This document shows, one piece after another, positions 17,035-26,628 of a stretch of DNA of 64,000 nt. The position numbers and the translations under genes are program-made. The stretch comes from Pseudomonadales bacterium (GTDB lineage Bacteria > Pseudomonadota > Gammaproteobacteria > Pseudomonadales > DC-out160): assembly GCA_019090455.1 (NCBI GenBank), contig JAHRWA010000104.1:1-64000 (forward strand), given 5' to 3'. The notes below the pieces were generated by a model. The model was not told the origin of the DNA, searched no databases, and saw only the letters and a list, made by a program, of their open reading frames with translations. Each line of letters begins with the position of its first letter. Positions within the stretch are counted from its first letter, which is position 1.

Positions 17035-19158
17035 ATGAAGCGAATTGTAAAGAACGGTAATCAAAGCGAATATGGGAATGGTAGGAAAAAACGGCTCGGC
17101 GCGATTTCACTCATCTCTCTATTCTCAGTCCCCGGCGGTGTACTGGCCGAGACGGCTGACGACGCTGGGCAAATCTCGCGATTGCCGACGATATCCGTCA
17201 CTGCGACACGCACAGAACAGAAGTCGGTAGAAGTTCCTGCCAGCCTGACGCATAAAAGTAAGCTGGAAATTCAACTCGATTCTCCTGTTCAGCAAAAAGA
17301 GTTGTTTAATTCCATGGCTGGGGTTCGTGTGACTCAAACCGGCTCCACTGTCGGTCATATGACGAGTATTCGGATGCCGGTTAACACGGGGCCCTATTAT
17401 CTGTTTTTGCAAGATGGGATACCGGTACAGTCTTCAGGATTTTATAATCATAATGGTCTTGCCTATACCAATTACTCCAGTGCAGGTTCAACCGAAGTGC
17501 TAAAAGGTGCTGGAACTGCACTTTATGGTTCCGATGCGATTGCAGCGACCATCAATGTCCGCTCCATAGAACCTTACGAAGAGCAAGGGCAGTCTATTAG
17601 CGTCGAGGGTGGGAGTGACGAATTTTGGCGAGTGGGTGTGAGTAGTGGCGGAGCCATTAGTGAAGCGGCAGATTTGTCCAGTAGCTTTTCGCATATGCAG
17701 AATGCCGGTTGGCGGGAGCATACCGACAGCAGTCGCCAGGAGCTGTCTATTAAACATGTTCAAGCGCTGTCAGATGACAGTACACTCAAAACTCATTTCA
17801 GTATAAATCACACCACTGCGGAAATGGCGGGTAGTTTGATTGGACGAGATGCGCTTGAGAATAATCGTGAATCCATCGGTGATCTTGCTTCAATACTTGA
17901 GCGGGGTCTCGATCCTAAACGTAAATTCGATTTTGCCCGTTTGAGTAGTGAATGGGTCGATGAGAGTAAAAAGGATGTGCGGTTGAGTGCTATTGCTTAT
18001 CTGCGCTCGAATCGAAATCGCTATACGGCCACATGGGAGCCGAGTTTACCCCAGAATGATACTAAGACTCGATCATTGGGCCTAATGTTGAAGTCGGATA
18101 TCACGCGAGGACAGGCGCTTTTGATACCGGGTATTGATATTGAGTATACCCAAGCTAGCAGGACATATTCCCAGTTGTTTGACTTTGTCCCTGACGGTTT
18201 TGGTTCGCCCGTGGCGAGTGGGGAAATTTATAATTACGATGTGAATTATGCTGCGATTGCTCCCTATATACGAACTGAATACAGTATTTCGGATCGTCTA
18301 CAAATAGCGGGTGGTTTGCGATACGATGTCAATCGTTTTAATTACACCAATAATACCGAAGACGGGCAATATGCGAGCTCTAGTTTTGCGCGCCCGTCGG
18401 ATGACAACGATCCTACCTTTAATCATCTTAGTCCCAAGCTAGATTTGACATATCAGTTAGCGGAGAATCGACAGGTCTACCTCCGCTATGCCAATGCCTT
18501 CCGCATTCCGCAAGCCACTCGTCTGTATTCTCTGAAGACCAATAACATTGCGTTTACCTTAGATCCTGAAACTTCGGATACCTTCGATATGGGGTATAAG
18601 CTCGTTCAAGATAAGTACGCCATGGACTTCTCTCTTTATTACATGGTGATTAATGACACTATCGTAAGGCGGGAGAATGAGTCCAGAGATCGCTACTATG
18701 TCAATGGCGGGGATACGCTACATAAGGGTGTTGAATTGTCATTGAGTGTCAAGATGAGCCCAGCGTTTTCTAGCAAGGTAGCTTACAGCTATTCAAAACA
18801 CGAATTTGATAATGATATTGTCTATGGCAATAACGAACAGGAACAGGCACCGCGTGACGTTGCCAATATACGGTTGTTCTACCAACCTCAGGCGATTAAA
18901 AACTTTGTTGCCATGGTTGAATGGGAGCACGTGGGTTCGTGGTGGCTGGACGATGAGAATACCGAGAAATATGAGGGCAGTGATAGAGGCAATATTAAGT
19001 TCACTTACAAGCCGAATACCGAGCTAACGTTGTTTGGAAAGGTGAATAATATGACTGATGAAGTTTATGCAGAAAGCGCATCCATTAGTTATGGTAAGGA
19101 AAAATACACCCCCGGTGGACCCCGGCAATATTCATTGGGCGTCAAGTTTAGTCTTTAA
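17035..19158 (+). CDS. TonB-dependent outer-membrane receptor
   Basis: 707 residues. A signal sequence (to about GVLA, residue 38) is followed by a TonB box-like stretch LPTISVTATRTEQ and a plug domain (NSMAGVRVTQTGST...VEVLKG-type TEVLKGAGTALYGSDAIAATI). The 22-strand barrel ends with a terminal aromatic-poor KFSL. Substrate is unresolved: a siderophore or other metal chelate is the family default. The plug loop GFYNHNGLAYTNY contains His and Tyr, but no FRAP/NPNL haem motif was seen. PepSY and TonB genes follow on the same strand. The absence of a Fur-like box and the nearby copper peptide genes make a copper or unusual chelate ligand worth considering. Confidence 0.9.
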   Translation: MKRIVKNGNQSEYGNGRKKRLGAISLISLFSVPGGVLAETADDAGQISRLPTISVTATRTEQKSVEVPASLTHKSKLEIQLDSPVQQKELFNSMAGVRVTQTGSTVGHMTSIRMPVNTGPYYLFLQDGIPVQSSGFYNHNGLAYTNYSSAGSTEVLKGAGTALYGSDAIAATINVRSIEPYEEQGQSISVEGGSDEFWRVGVSSGGAISEAADLSSSFSHMQNAGWREHTDSSRQELSIKHVQALSDDSTLKTHFSINHTTAEMAGSLIGRDALENNRESIGDLASILERGLDPKRKFDFARLSSEWVDESKKDVRLSAIAYLRSNRNRYTATWEPSLPQNDTKTRSLGLMLKSDITRGQALLIPGIDIEYTQASRTYSQLFDFVPDGFGSPVASGEIYNYDVNYAAIAPYIRTEYSISDRLQIAGGLRYDVNRFNYTNNTEDGQYASSSFARPSDDNDPTFNHLSPKLDLTYQLAENRQVYLRYANAFRIPQATRLYSLKTNNIAFTLDPETSDTFDMGYKLVQDKYAMDFSLYYMVINDTIVRRENESRDRYYVNGGDTLHKGVELSLSVKMSPAFSSKVAYSYSKHEFDNDIVYGNNEQEQAPRDVANIRLFYQPQAIKNFVAMVEWEHVGSWWLDDENTEKYEGSDRGNIKFTYKPNTELTLFGKVNNMTDEVYAESASISYGKEKYTPGGPRQYSLGVKFSL

Positions 19159-19190
19159 AGCTTGTTAAGAACTTGGAGGGGTATTTTTTC

Positions 19191-20615
19191 ATGAAACAAA
19201 TTATTTGGCGGTGGCATTTTTTTTGTGGACTGGTGTTTGTGCCAGTCTTTTTAGTGCTTTCAGTCACGGGAGGGCTTTATCTTTTTAATGATGAGTTCGA
19301 GGACTTTGCCTATAGCGAGCTTTTGTTTGTTGATGATGGGCAGGTGCAAAAAACGGCGCTACCAGTACACACTTTATTGACGACAGCTTTACAGTCCTTT
19401 CCAAAATACACCGTGCAAATGGTCATTCTGCCAGATAGTCCTGCGCGTACAGTGGAACTCGTTTTAAAACGGGTTACTGAATCTAATGAAAAGTCCTCCG
19501 TGGGCATAAAGCTAAAGGAACCTGTCGCAGGGTGGCAGACGAGAGAAGAGAATAAGCCGCACCGATTAAGTGTGTTCTTAAATCCGTATAACGGTGAAAT
19601 AGCGGGCGAGTTAGATAATAGCGACCGGTTTATGAATGTCGTAAAAGACCTGCACGGTGAGTTGTTGACAGGTTCTATTGGAACGAAATTGGTTGAGCTA
19701 GCGGCCTGTTGGGCCATTGCAATTGTACTGACGGGGTTGGTTCTTTGGTTTCCTCGCGCGGCATCTCACAAGAGCGTATTTTATCCCCGTCTCTTTTCTA
19801 GTGACAAGCAAAGGTGGCGAGACCTTCATGCAGTGACGGGTTTCTATTTTTCTATTCCATTACTGTTGTTTCTGATGTCGGGATTACCTTGGACGGATGT
19901 ATGGGGTAGTAACTTTAAACAGTTTAAGGAAATGATAGGACAAACGGCAACGACTAGTTTTTTTGATCGCTCTATGCGGTCTGTTTATCCGCCTGTTTCC
20001 TTAGAACCTGTTTCCTTAGAACAAGTACCACTAGAGACAGCCTCTTTCGTATCAGACAGCAGGGAAGTAAGACCGATTGGGGTGGACGCCGTATTGGCGA
20101 TAGCGCGAGATCAGGATGTCACGGGTAAGTTAAAGGTTAAGTTGCCCATGGGGAAAAAGGGCGTCTATACCGTACAAAATACAGAAGACGATCCCGCTCT
20201 TCAGGTATTGCTACAGGTGGATCAGTATAGCGGGAACATTATTGAAAAGGTGAGTTGGGATGATAATCCGGCTATTGAAAAGGGTGTTTCTATTCTCATT
20301 AAAATCCATCGAGGTGAATATTTTGGTTTAGCGAATCAATTGCTGGGACTGATGACAGCCTTAGCTTTGGTACTCATTTGTAGTTCGGGAATTGTGATGT
20401 GGGTGAAGCGCCGAAAACCAGGTACTTTTGGAATGCCGGTTCGACTTGAAGAAAGGCAGACTCCCAAGTGGATGGTTGTTGTGACCGTTTTATTCGGTTT
20501 GTTTTTCCCGTTGTTGGGGATGTCGCTAGTGACCTTTTATGTGGGGGACTTTATTTTTTCCATGGTTCGATCTTTTAAAAAATCACAAGCAGATGTCTCA
20601 AGCAATGCTTTATGA
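19191..20615 (+). CDS. PepSY-associated membrane protein (putative metal-chelate reductase)
   Basis: About 474 residues. ATG 19191 is chosen over the in-frame TTG 19173 because a GGAGGG at 19175-19180 precedes it. The layout is helix 1 (WHFFCGLVFVPVFLVLSVTGG), a periplasmic PepSY domain, helices around 165-195 and 215-235, a second PepSY domain (VLAIARDQDVTGKLKVKLP), then two C-terminal helices. Conserved His in IWRWHFF, VKDLHGEL, WRDLHAVTGF and LIKIHRGEY fit haem-carrying reductases of the PiuB/FpvG type, which reduce imported ferric or other metal chelates. It lies between the receptor and TonB genes, consistent with uptake. A short VSLEPVSLEQVPLE repeat sits in the linker. Confidence 0.85.
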   Translation: MKQIIWRWHFFCGLVFVPVFLVLSVTGGLYLFNDEFEDFAYSELLFVDDGQVQKTALPVHTLLTTALQSFPKYTVQMVILPDSPARTVELVLKRVTESNEKSSVGIKLKEPVAGWQTREENKPHRLSVFLNPYNGEIAGELDNSDRFMNVVKDLHGELLTGSIGTKLVELAACWAIAIVLTGLVLWFPRAASHKSVFYPRLFSSDKQRWRDLHAVTGFYFSIPLLLFLMSGLPWTDVWGSNFKQFKEMIGQTATTSFFDRSMRSVYPPVSLEPVSLEQVPLETASFVSDSREVRPIGVDAVLAIARDQDVTGKLKVKLPMGKKGVYTVQNTEDDPALQVLLQVDQYSGNIIEKVSWDDNPAIEKGVSILIKIHRGEYFGLANQLLGLMTALALVLICSSGIVMWVKRRKPGTFGMPVRLEERQTPKWMVVVTVLFGLFFPLLGMSLVTFYVGDFIFSMVRSFKKSQADVSSNAL

Positions 20616-21384
20616 CAAGGCAGAAACCGTGAGTAGTCGGCGGTTTCTGCCTTCTACTTTGGTTATTTCAATGCTGCTACACACCGCGCTATTGTGGTCG
20701 AATGAAGAGCCATTATACTTGGGGGATACAAGGTCAGATGAGCGAGTACTGAATGTGACAATATCGCATGCTGCAACTCAACTTCAGGTAACGCCTGAAT
20801 CTAAGCCTCTACCAAAGCCTCTACCAAAGCCTCTACCTAGGCCTCGATCTAAGTCTAAAATTGATACTGCATCTGCACCTAAACTAACGGCAGAAGTAGA
20901 GGTTGAATCCATGCCTCTGCAAAAAACGACATCCAAATCAGAAATTGAAGCGACTCCCGTGATTAAGAACGTTAATCCTTCTGATGTCGCAAACCTTGAA
21001 ACTGTCACCGAAGTGTCTAACGAACCCCGTACTGAAATGAATGCTGAAGTGAGGAGTAATGCATCACAGGCAGAAAACACCGTCGTACTTCAGATGACAG
21101 AGTCGGAGAGACAGCAGTACTTGCGTTTGTTACTCGCGCATATTGAATCACATAAGTACTATCCGCGTTCGGCACGTAGTCGAGGGGTGGAGGGTTATGT
21201 CAACGTTTCGTTTGTACTGTCACCCGAAGGCGAACTGTCTGCTATTGAAGTGGAGGGCGGCTCAGCAGTGTTGCGTCGAGCCGCTGGTAAAGCGATTGCT
21301 GCGGCACAGCCTTTACCGCAGCCAGAACTGGCGTTGTTGAGTGCCCTGCCCGTGACCTACCGTATGGAGTTTATGTTGCAGTAG
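20593..21384 (+). CDS. tonB: TonB-like energy transducer
   Basis: About 263 residues. A short cytoplasmic N terminus is followed by one membrane anchor ([17 protein letters not shown], containing the functionally important His of TonB anchors) and a Pro-rich spanner with tandem [17 protein letters not shown]. The C-terminal TonB domain holds [21 protein letters not shown] and YRMEF. The frame opens at 20539, but ATG 20593 or 20605 gives a normal TonB start just before the PepSY stop. It is most likely dedicated to the receptor in this operon. Its 3' end overlaps the convergent clpB gene by 14 bases. No exbB/exbD lie nearby. Confidence 0.88.
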   Translation: MSQAMLYDKAETVSSRRFLPSTLVISMLLHTALLWSNEEPLYLGDTRSDERVLNVTISHAATQLQVTPESKPLPKPLPKPLPRPRSKSKIDTASAPKLTAEVEVESMPLQKTTSKSEIEATPVIKNVNPSDVANLETVTEVSNEPRTEMNAEVRSNASQAENTVVLQMTESERQQYLRLLLAHIESHKYYPRSARSRGVEGYVNVSFVLSPEGELSAIEVEGGSAVLRRAAGKAIAAAQPLPQPELALLSALPVTYRMEFMLQ

Positions 21385-24088
21385 TTAAATTTGATGTATC
21401 CTCCCGTATATCAGCATCAGCGTCACCAGAATCGAAGGCGTCCTCATCATTGATTGCGTCGTTATGAGAACTGTCATTCGAGTCCTTAGAACCCGTGACC
21501 TTAGAACCTGTGACCTTTTTATTAAAGCGATAACATCCCTCAATCAAATCAACCTCTATGGTGTCTCCCGGCATAAAGTGTCCCTGCAATACTTCTTGCG
21601 CCAAGGGGTTTTCAATCTTCTGTTGCATCTCTCGTTTTAGTGGGCGGGCTCCGTAAATGGGGTCGTAACCTGCCGCGGCTAAATCATCCAGAGCGTTGTC
21701 TGTTATCTGTAGCAAGAGATCTCGTTCCATTAATCGTTGTGCGAGAGCATTAATCTGGATATGCGCAATTCCGCGAATCTGTTTAAACGATAATGGATGA
21801 AACACAACAGACTCATCAATTCGATTGATAAATTCAGGTCTGAATTGTTGGCTCACAATATCCATGACGGCGCACCGCATTTTGTCATAATTTCCCTCTG
21901 CTGCCATACTTTGAATGAGGTCAGAGCCCATATTCGAAGTCATAATAATCACGGTGTTCTTAAAGTCGACGGTGCGACCTTGTCCATCGGTAAGGCGTCC
22001 ATCGTCCAAAACTTGTAGGAGGATATTAAAGACATCGGGATGTGCCTTCTCAATCTCGTCCAACAGTAATATGGAGTAGGGTCTTCTTCTTACCGCTTCT
22101 GTTAGATAGCCACCTTCTTCATAACCGACGTATCCTGGAGGTGCACCAATTAAGCGGGCGACCGAGTGCTTCTCCATAAACTCTGACATATCTAGTCTCA
22201 CCAGGGCATCACGGGAGTCGAATAGGAATTCGGCTAGCGATTTGCATAGCTCTGTTTTACCCACACCCGTTGGGCCTAAGAAAAGAAAGGAACCGTTGGG
22301 TTTGTTGGGGTCTGATATACCAGCGCGAGATCGCCGAATGGCATGGGACACTGCTGCCACCGCTTCGTTTTGTCCGATGACGGTTTGATGTAATTCTTGC
22401 TCCATTCGCATTAATTTATCTTTCTCGCCCTCTTGCATTTTGGCAATGGGAATACCGGTCCACTTGGAAACGATCTCCGTAATTTCATTATCGGTGACTC
22501 GGTTTTTTAGCAGCTGCATGTTAATCGTTTCTGCTTGATTCGCGGAGGCTAGCTGTTTTTCAAGCTCAGGGATAACGCCATATTGCAATTCTGACATTTG
22601 TGCCAAGTCGCCTGTGCGTCTCACCGTTTCAATATCCATGCGAGCTTGTTCCAGCTGACTTTTAATTTGAGTGGTGCCTTCCACTGCGGCTTTCTCAACG
22701 AGCCATATGTCATTGAGTTCTGAAAACTGCTTTTGCACTTCAGTGATATTATTGTTCAGTTGTTTTAGTTGTGCTTTGGAGGCTTTGTCTTTGTCTTTTT
22801 TTACGGCTTCACGTTCGATCTTAAGCTGGATCAATCGTCTTTCGAGTTTGTCCATCTGTTCTGGCTTCGAATCGATTTCCATGCGGATTTTACTGGCGGC
22901 TTCATCAATCAAATCGATGGCCTTGTCAGGTAGCTTTCTATCTGTAATGTATCGTTGCGATAGTTTTGCCGCAGCGATAATGGCGGAATCGGTAATGTCC
23001 ACGCCGTGATGAACTTCATAGCGCTCCTTTAAACCCCGTAAAATAGCAATGGTGTCTTCTTCACTGGGTTCATCCACCAGTACTTTTTGAAAGCGACGTT
23101 CTAGTGCGGCATCCTTTTCGACGTATTGTCTATATTCGTCCAAGGTGGTTGCGCCCACGCAATGGACTTCGCCCCTGGCAAGAGCGGGCTTTAACATATT
23201 GCCTGCATCCATTGAGCCTTCAGTTTTTCCTGCGCCGACTAAAGTGTGTAACTCATCCACAAAGAGAATAATATTACCGGATTGTTTTTCGATGTCGGCT
23301 AATACCGCTTTAAGCCGTTCTTCAAAGTCGCCTCTAAATTTTGCGCCGGCAAGTAGCGAAGCAAGATCCAAGGATAATAAGAGCTTCCCCTTAAGGCTTT
23401 CGGGTACTTCGCCGTTGACAATGCGCTGAGCTAAACCTTCAATGATGGCCGTCTTACCTACTCCCGGCTCACCGATGAGAACAGGATTGTTCTTGGTGCG
23501 ACGTTGCAAGACTTGTATGGTGCGACGAATTTCATCATCTCGACCAATAACGGGGTCTAATTTTCCTTGCTCGGCGAAGCTGGTTAGATCGATGGTGTAT
23601 TTTTCTAATGCTTGGTTTTCATCTTCACCACTGCCTTTTTGCGAGGCACCACCGCCTCGCTTGTTAGCGATGGCTTGTTTTAGTTGCTTTGGGTTAATGC
23701 CTGATTCTTTTAGGACGTTACCAACGGAGCTAGAGTCTTGAAATAAGGCCACTAAAATTGCTTCACAAGAAATACTCTTATCACCCAGTTTTTGACTTTC
23801 TCTATCCGCCAAATTAAGGGTTTTGCCCATCTCAGCAGACATTTGTATTTCACCCGTGGGGTTCTTAAGAACAGCCGAGTCATTCAGAATTCTATTTAAC
23901 TCAGAGGTGATACGATTCACATCTGCACCAAGCTGTGATAGCAATTGCCGAGTGGTACCGTTACGTTGGGATAACAGGGCAAGGAGCATATGTGCTGGTT
24001 CAATGGTGCTATGATCTTTTCCTGCTGCCAGGGATTGGGCATCAGATAAAGCTTCTTGTAGTGAATTAGTGAAACGGTTTACTTGCAT
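21371..24088 (-). CDS. clpB: ATP-dependent disaggregase ClpB
   Basis: 905 residues. Double Clp N-repeat, first AAA module (Walker A GEPGVGKT at 206-213), the long ClpB coiled-coil M domain (about 400-530), second AAA module ([16 protein letters not shown]) and D2 small domain. With DnaK it rescues aggregated proteins. It exceeds the usual length of about 860 by roughly 45 residues: after the normal end there is an acidic tail starting with a tandem [14 protein letters not shown], rich in Asp and Asn. A sigma-32-like promoter lies upstream. Confidence 0.97.
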   Translation of the reverse strand: MQVNRFTNSLQEALSDAQSLAAGKDHSTIEPAHMLLALLSQRNGTTRQLLSQLGADVNRITSELNRILNDSAVLKNPTGEIQMSAEMGKTLNLADRESQKLGDKSISCEAILVALFQDSSSVGNVLKESGINPKQLKQAIANKRGGGASQKGSGEDENQALEKYTIDLTSFAEQGKLDPVIGRDDEIRRTIQVLQRRTKNNPVLIGEPGVGKTAIIEGLAQRIVNGEVPESLKGKLLLSLDLASLLAGAKFRGDFEERLKAVLADIEKQSGNIILFVDELHTLVGAGKTEGSMDAGNMLKPALARGEVHCVGATTLDEYRQYVEKDAALERRFQKVLVDEPSEEDTIAILRGLKERYEVHHGVDITDSAIIAAAKLSQRYITDRKLPDKAIDLIDEAASKIRMEIDSKPEQMDKLERRLIQLKIEREAVKKDKDKASKAQLKQLNNNITEVQKQFSELNDIWLVEKAAVEGTTQIKSQLEQARMDIETVRRTGDLAQMSELQYGVIPELEKQLASANQAETINMQLLKNRVTDNEITEIVSKWTGIPIAKMQEGEKDKLMRMEQELHQTVIGQNEAVAAVSHAIRRSRAGISDPNKPNGSFLFLGPTGVGKTELCKSLAEFLFDSRDALVRLDMSEFMEKHSVARLIGAPPGYVGYEEGGYLTEAVRRRPYSILLLDEIEKAHPDVFNILLQVLDDGRLTDGQGRTVDFKNTVIIMTSNMGSDLIQSMAAEGNYDKMRCAVMDIVSQQFRPEFINRIDESVVFHPLSFKQIRGIAHIQINALAQRLMERDLLLQITDNALDDLAAAGYDPIYGARPLKREMQQKIENPLAQEVLQGHFMPGDTIEVDLIEGCYRFNKKVTGSKVTGSKDSNDSSHNDAINDEDAFDSGDADADIREDTSNLTTAT

Positions 24089-24132
24089 ATTCGTGCTCCT
24101 AAAAGAACATTATATTGTCCTGCAGACTCTCT

Positions 24133-24160
24133 ATATTGGGATGCGATGATTGAAATTCAA
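24133..24160 (-). promoter_or_regulatory. Sigma-32-like promoter for clpB
   Basis: On the minus strand TTGAAT (24155-24160) is followed after 14 bases by CCCAATAT (24133-24140), close to the heat-shock pattern CTTGAA-N13-CCCCATnT. It lies 45-72 bases upstream of the clpB start, as expected for this gene. Confidence 0.5.
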
Positions 24161-24243
24161 TGTGAGTAAATTAAGTTGATGATGGAGATTCACAGTAGGA
24201 GAATAACGAGAAAGAGTGAGGTAGCATAAATCAGCTATTGGGC

Positions 24244-24330
24244 AAGGGGCGTCATTGATTTGGATCAACAGTGGTTGAAAGAATTGTTGTAGTGTCGCGC
24301 CTCGCGGTTGTATTTGAGGCGCTATTTTTT
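24244..24330 (+). other. Orphan plus-strand micro-ORF and intrinsic terminator
   Basis: A 7-bp GC-rich stem (24297-24303 with 24316-24322) followed by TATTTTTT is a good intrinsic terminator in plus orientation, yet no plus-strand gene ends here. Just before it a short open frame reads ...DLDQQWLKELL and stops at 24290-24292. An AAGGGG at 24244-24249 precedes a TTG at 24260. This could be the 3' remnant of a lost gene, a small RNA end or a tiny peptide. Confidence 0.4.
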
Positions 24331-24374
24331 ATGGGTGATTGTAGGTGGATGATTTTTGTTAATGAATTAATGAT

Positions 24375-25088
24375 TTAATGACTACCAGAGTCGACGCATT
24401 CATCTAACGAAACGAGGGTATAGCCGCGATTTTTAATCGTCAGTATTATGTCGTCCAATCCATCAACACTGGCAGCGCTAAAGTCGTGTAATAATATGAT
24501 AAATGAATCATTGTCGGGAGAAGCACCATTTAAAGCAGTATTGATTTCTTGTAAAACATTTTGAGAGGACAGCTCATAATCGCGGGTATCTAAGTTCCAT
24601 AAAGCGACACCGATATTTAAATCCCAAATCGGCATTGCAGTTGGGATATCTATGCGACCATAAGGGGGGCGTAAGAAACGGGGAGTGACGCCAAGTGTAT
24701 CCCACATTATTTGATTTGTTCGGTCAGTTTGAGCGGTAATTTCGGTAAGGGATAGGCTAAAAAAATCGGCATGATCCCAGCTATGATTTTCTATTTGGTG
24801 GCCTGCGGCGATGGCATCAAGAGCCGAATCTATATGTTTTTGTTTTTCTAACTTAGATCCCACAACAAAAAAGGTAGCAGTGACATCATGGTTGTCGAGT
24901 GTCGCTAATACCGTTCCGTAATTGTCCGAAGGACCATCGTCAAAAGTAAGGGCGACCATTCCAGGCATTCTGCATTCTAGAGCAAGGGGTACCATTCTCT
25001 CGCTGGAGGTAGTGTAGTGGCCAGCGAATAGGGGTGAGGATAGCAACAGTAATAGAACCATATTCAATGGCTGGTATTTTTTAATCAT
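24375..25088 (-). CDS. Secreted polysaccharide deacetylase (NodB fold)
   Basis: 237 residues. Signal peptide MIKKYQPLNMVLLLLLSSPLFAG is followed by a NodB homology domain: motif 1 ALTFDDGPS (catalytic Asp and metal Asp), motif 2 HQIENHSWDHAD (two metal His), motif 3 FLRPPYGRID, and the later LLHDF segment with the catalytic His. All catalytic residues are present. Members remove acetyl groups from chitin oligomers, peptidoglycan or exopolysaccharide; which one applies here is not visible. It is a single-gene unit, downstream of and co-oriented with clpB but 286 bases away. Confidence 0.9.
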   Translation of the reverse strand: MIKKYQPLNMVLLLLLSSPLFAGHYTTSSERMVPLALECRMPGMVALTFDDGPSDNYGTVLATLDNHDVTATFFVVGSKLEKQKHIDSALDAIAAGHQIENHSWDHADFFSLSLTEITAQTDRTNQIMWDTLGVTPRFLRPPYGRIDIPTAMPIWDLNIGVALWNLDTRDYELSSQNVLQEINTALNGASPDNDSFIILLHDFSAASVDGLDDIILTIKNRGYTLVSLDECVDSGSH

Positions 25089-25351
25089 CTTTAGAATTCC
25101 TTTTCAACGATTGTAAGTTAGGGGAAGTGGAAGCAATTTTCGGCGAATTAATGGGTGACCCTTTTTTAGGGAATGGGGTCTCAACGCATCGCCTTTTCGG
25201 AAGTGGAGTCTAGCATAATGATTGTTACATCATGTAGGAAAATGTAGTTGGGCTCTTTCTCCTTATTCGCTTCCTTAAAATAGGCGGGTGAAGTTGAAGA
25301 GTAGAGCGCGGATTTTAAATTATACATTCAACCAAAAGGTTGATTAAATAG

Positions 25352-25711
25352 GTGGCCTGTCATATAGTAAATCATATGGTCGAATATAATGAGGAGATGC
25401 TCACTGAGATTCTCAAATGCATGAGTGATGTAACACGCCGGTCACTCTTGACGCGAGTTTGCCAAGAGGGGCCTTGTCGCGTAACAGATCTGGCTGGGTA
25501 TTACGATATGTCCCTTAATGCCGTATCCAAACATATCAAACTATTGGAGCGGTGCGGTCTTGTTACACGAAAGACCGTAGGAAGGGTGCACTGGATAGAG
25601 GCCGATTTAGCAAGAATTCAAATAGTGGAAAATTGGTTTAAAGAATTGAAATCGATTTGGGCATTGCGCCTGGATAACTTTGCGAATTTAATGGAGACGA
25701 AAGATGACTGA
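25352..25711 (+). CDS. ArsR-family transcriptional regulator
   Basis: 119 residues with a winged-helix fold: ILKCMSDVTRRSLLTRV, then CRVTDLAGYYDMSLNAVSKHIKLLERCGLV as the recognition region, and RVHWIEADLARIQIVENWF. It belongs to the ArsR subset paired with SRPBCC (AHSA1-type) genes rather than metal-sensing ArsR, as no Cys metal site is visible in the recognition helix. GTG 25352 or ATG 25376 may be the start. Its stop overlaps the next gene (ATGA), so both are co-translated. It probably represses its own operon. Confidence 0.88.
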   Translation: MACHIVNHMVEYNEEMLTEILKCMSDVTRRSLLTRVCQEGPCRVTDLAGYYDMSLNAVSKHIKLLERCGLVTRKTVGRVHWIEADLARIQIVENWFKELKSIWALRLDNFANLMETKDD

Positions 25712-26129
25712 TCTATCGATAACGATTGAAAAGCGAATTGAAGCGCCCATCGACAAAGTATTTGATGCATGGTTGAACCCGATAACACTAGCGAAATTTA
25801 TGCAGCCGGCACCGGACATGCCGGACTCGCCGACCACTACGGATGCGCGAGTTGGTGGACGTTTTGAAATTATTATGCATGTAGGTGAAAACCAAATTCC
25901 TCATCGAGGCGAATATTTAGAAATTGATCGGCCACATAAGCTGTCCTTTACTTGGGAGTCCCCAGCTTCGCTTGATGACAGTGTCGTGACATTGAGCTTT
26001 TCCGCCGTAGAGAATAAAGCAACGAATATTGTTTTAACTCATGTGAAGTTTATTGATGAAGAACGTCGTTCAAACCACGAAGGCGGCTGGAGCAGGATAC
26101 TCACTGGCTTAAATCATATTTTGCAATAA
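25704..26129 (+). CDS. SRPBCC (AHSA1-like) domain protein
   Basis: 141 residues of the START/Bet v1-like superfamily, AHSA1 branch: IEKRIEAPIDKVFDAWLNP at the N terminus, DARVGGRFEIIM and HRGEYLEIDRPHKLSFTWES in the centre, GGWSRILTGLNHIL at the end. Such proteins form a hydrophobic ligand cavity; in ArsR-linked pairs the ligand and role are usually unknown. It is cotranscribed with the upstream ArsR gene and probably with the DUF1761 membrane gene 28 bases downstream. Confidence 0.88.
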   Translation: MTDLSITIEKRIEAPIDKVFDAWLNPITLAKFMQPAPDMPDSPTTTDARVGGRFEIIMHVGENQIPHRGEYLEIDRPHKLSFTWESPASLDDSVVTLSFSAVENKATNIVLTHVKFIDEERRSNHEGGWSRILTGLNHILQ

Positions 26130-26157
26130 TTCATTTTTACAACGGAGGCAGGTTCCT

Positions 26158-26562
26158 GTGGAAATAATGGGATTGAGTGTAGTTGGAATGGTGGTGTCAA
26201 CTTTTGCGGGAATGAGTTTGGGGGCCTTGTGGTATTCACCTCTCTTGTTTGGGAAGCAATGGATGGAGTGTATCGGTAAATCACCAGAAACCTTGGGTAA
26301 GCAAACCATTCCAATATTAGGGAGTATTGTTGCAAACTTGGCAACAGCGGTTGGGCTAACCATTATCTTTAAGCTTGTCGGAATTAGTGGGTTAGCTTCG
26401 GGCATTACCGTTGGTCTCGCGCTGGGAGTGCTTATCGTGTTTCCGGCGCTATTGTCTGATAACTTATTTTGTGGATGGGGTGTGAGGCTTTTACTCATAC
26501 AGTCAGGCTATCGTTTATCGAGCATATTATTGATGTCGATAATCTTGGTCTATCTGGGTTAG
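26158..26562 (+). CDS. DUF1761-like small membrane protein
   Basis: 134 residues, four predicted membrane helices. The N-terminal VVSTFAGMSLGALWYSPLLFGKQWM is the DUF1761 hallmark (shortened in quotation); the rest is hydrophobic with a Gly-rich ASGITVGLALGVLIVFPALL helix. No function is known for the family. GTG 26158 is spaced 9 bases after GGAGG at 26144-26148 and is the preferred start; ATG 26167 is possible. It is the third gene of the ArsR/SRPBCC operon. A small hairpin (cctctcttccgagagg) follows the stop. Confidence 0.8.
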   Translation: MEIMGLSVVGMVVSTFAGMSLGALWYSPLLFGKQWMECIGKSPETLGKQTIPILGSIVANLATAVGLTIIFKLVGISGLASGITVGLALGVLIVFPALLSDNLFCGWGVRLLLIQSGYRLSSILLMSIILVYLG

Positions 26563-26628
26563 TCTGTTAGAGACAGTAACCTCTCTTCCGAGAGGCGGAC
26601 ATTCTGTTATTTCAGGTGTTGAGTTGGC

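Noticed and set aside
25352-25711. Metal-sensing ArsR repressor
   Set aside because: No Cys pair in the recognition region; the partner gene is an SRPBCC protein, not a metal transporter.
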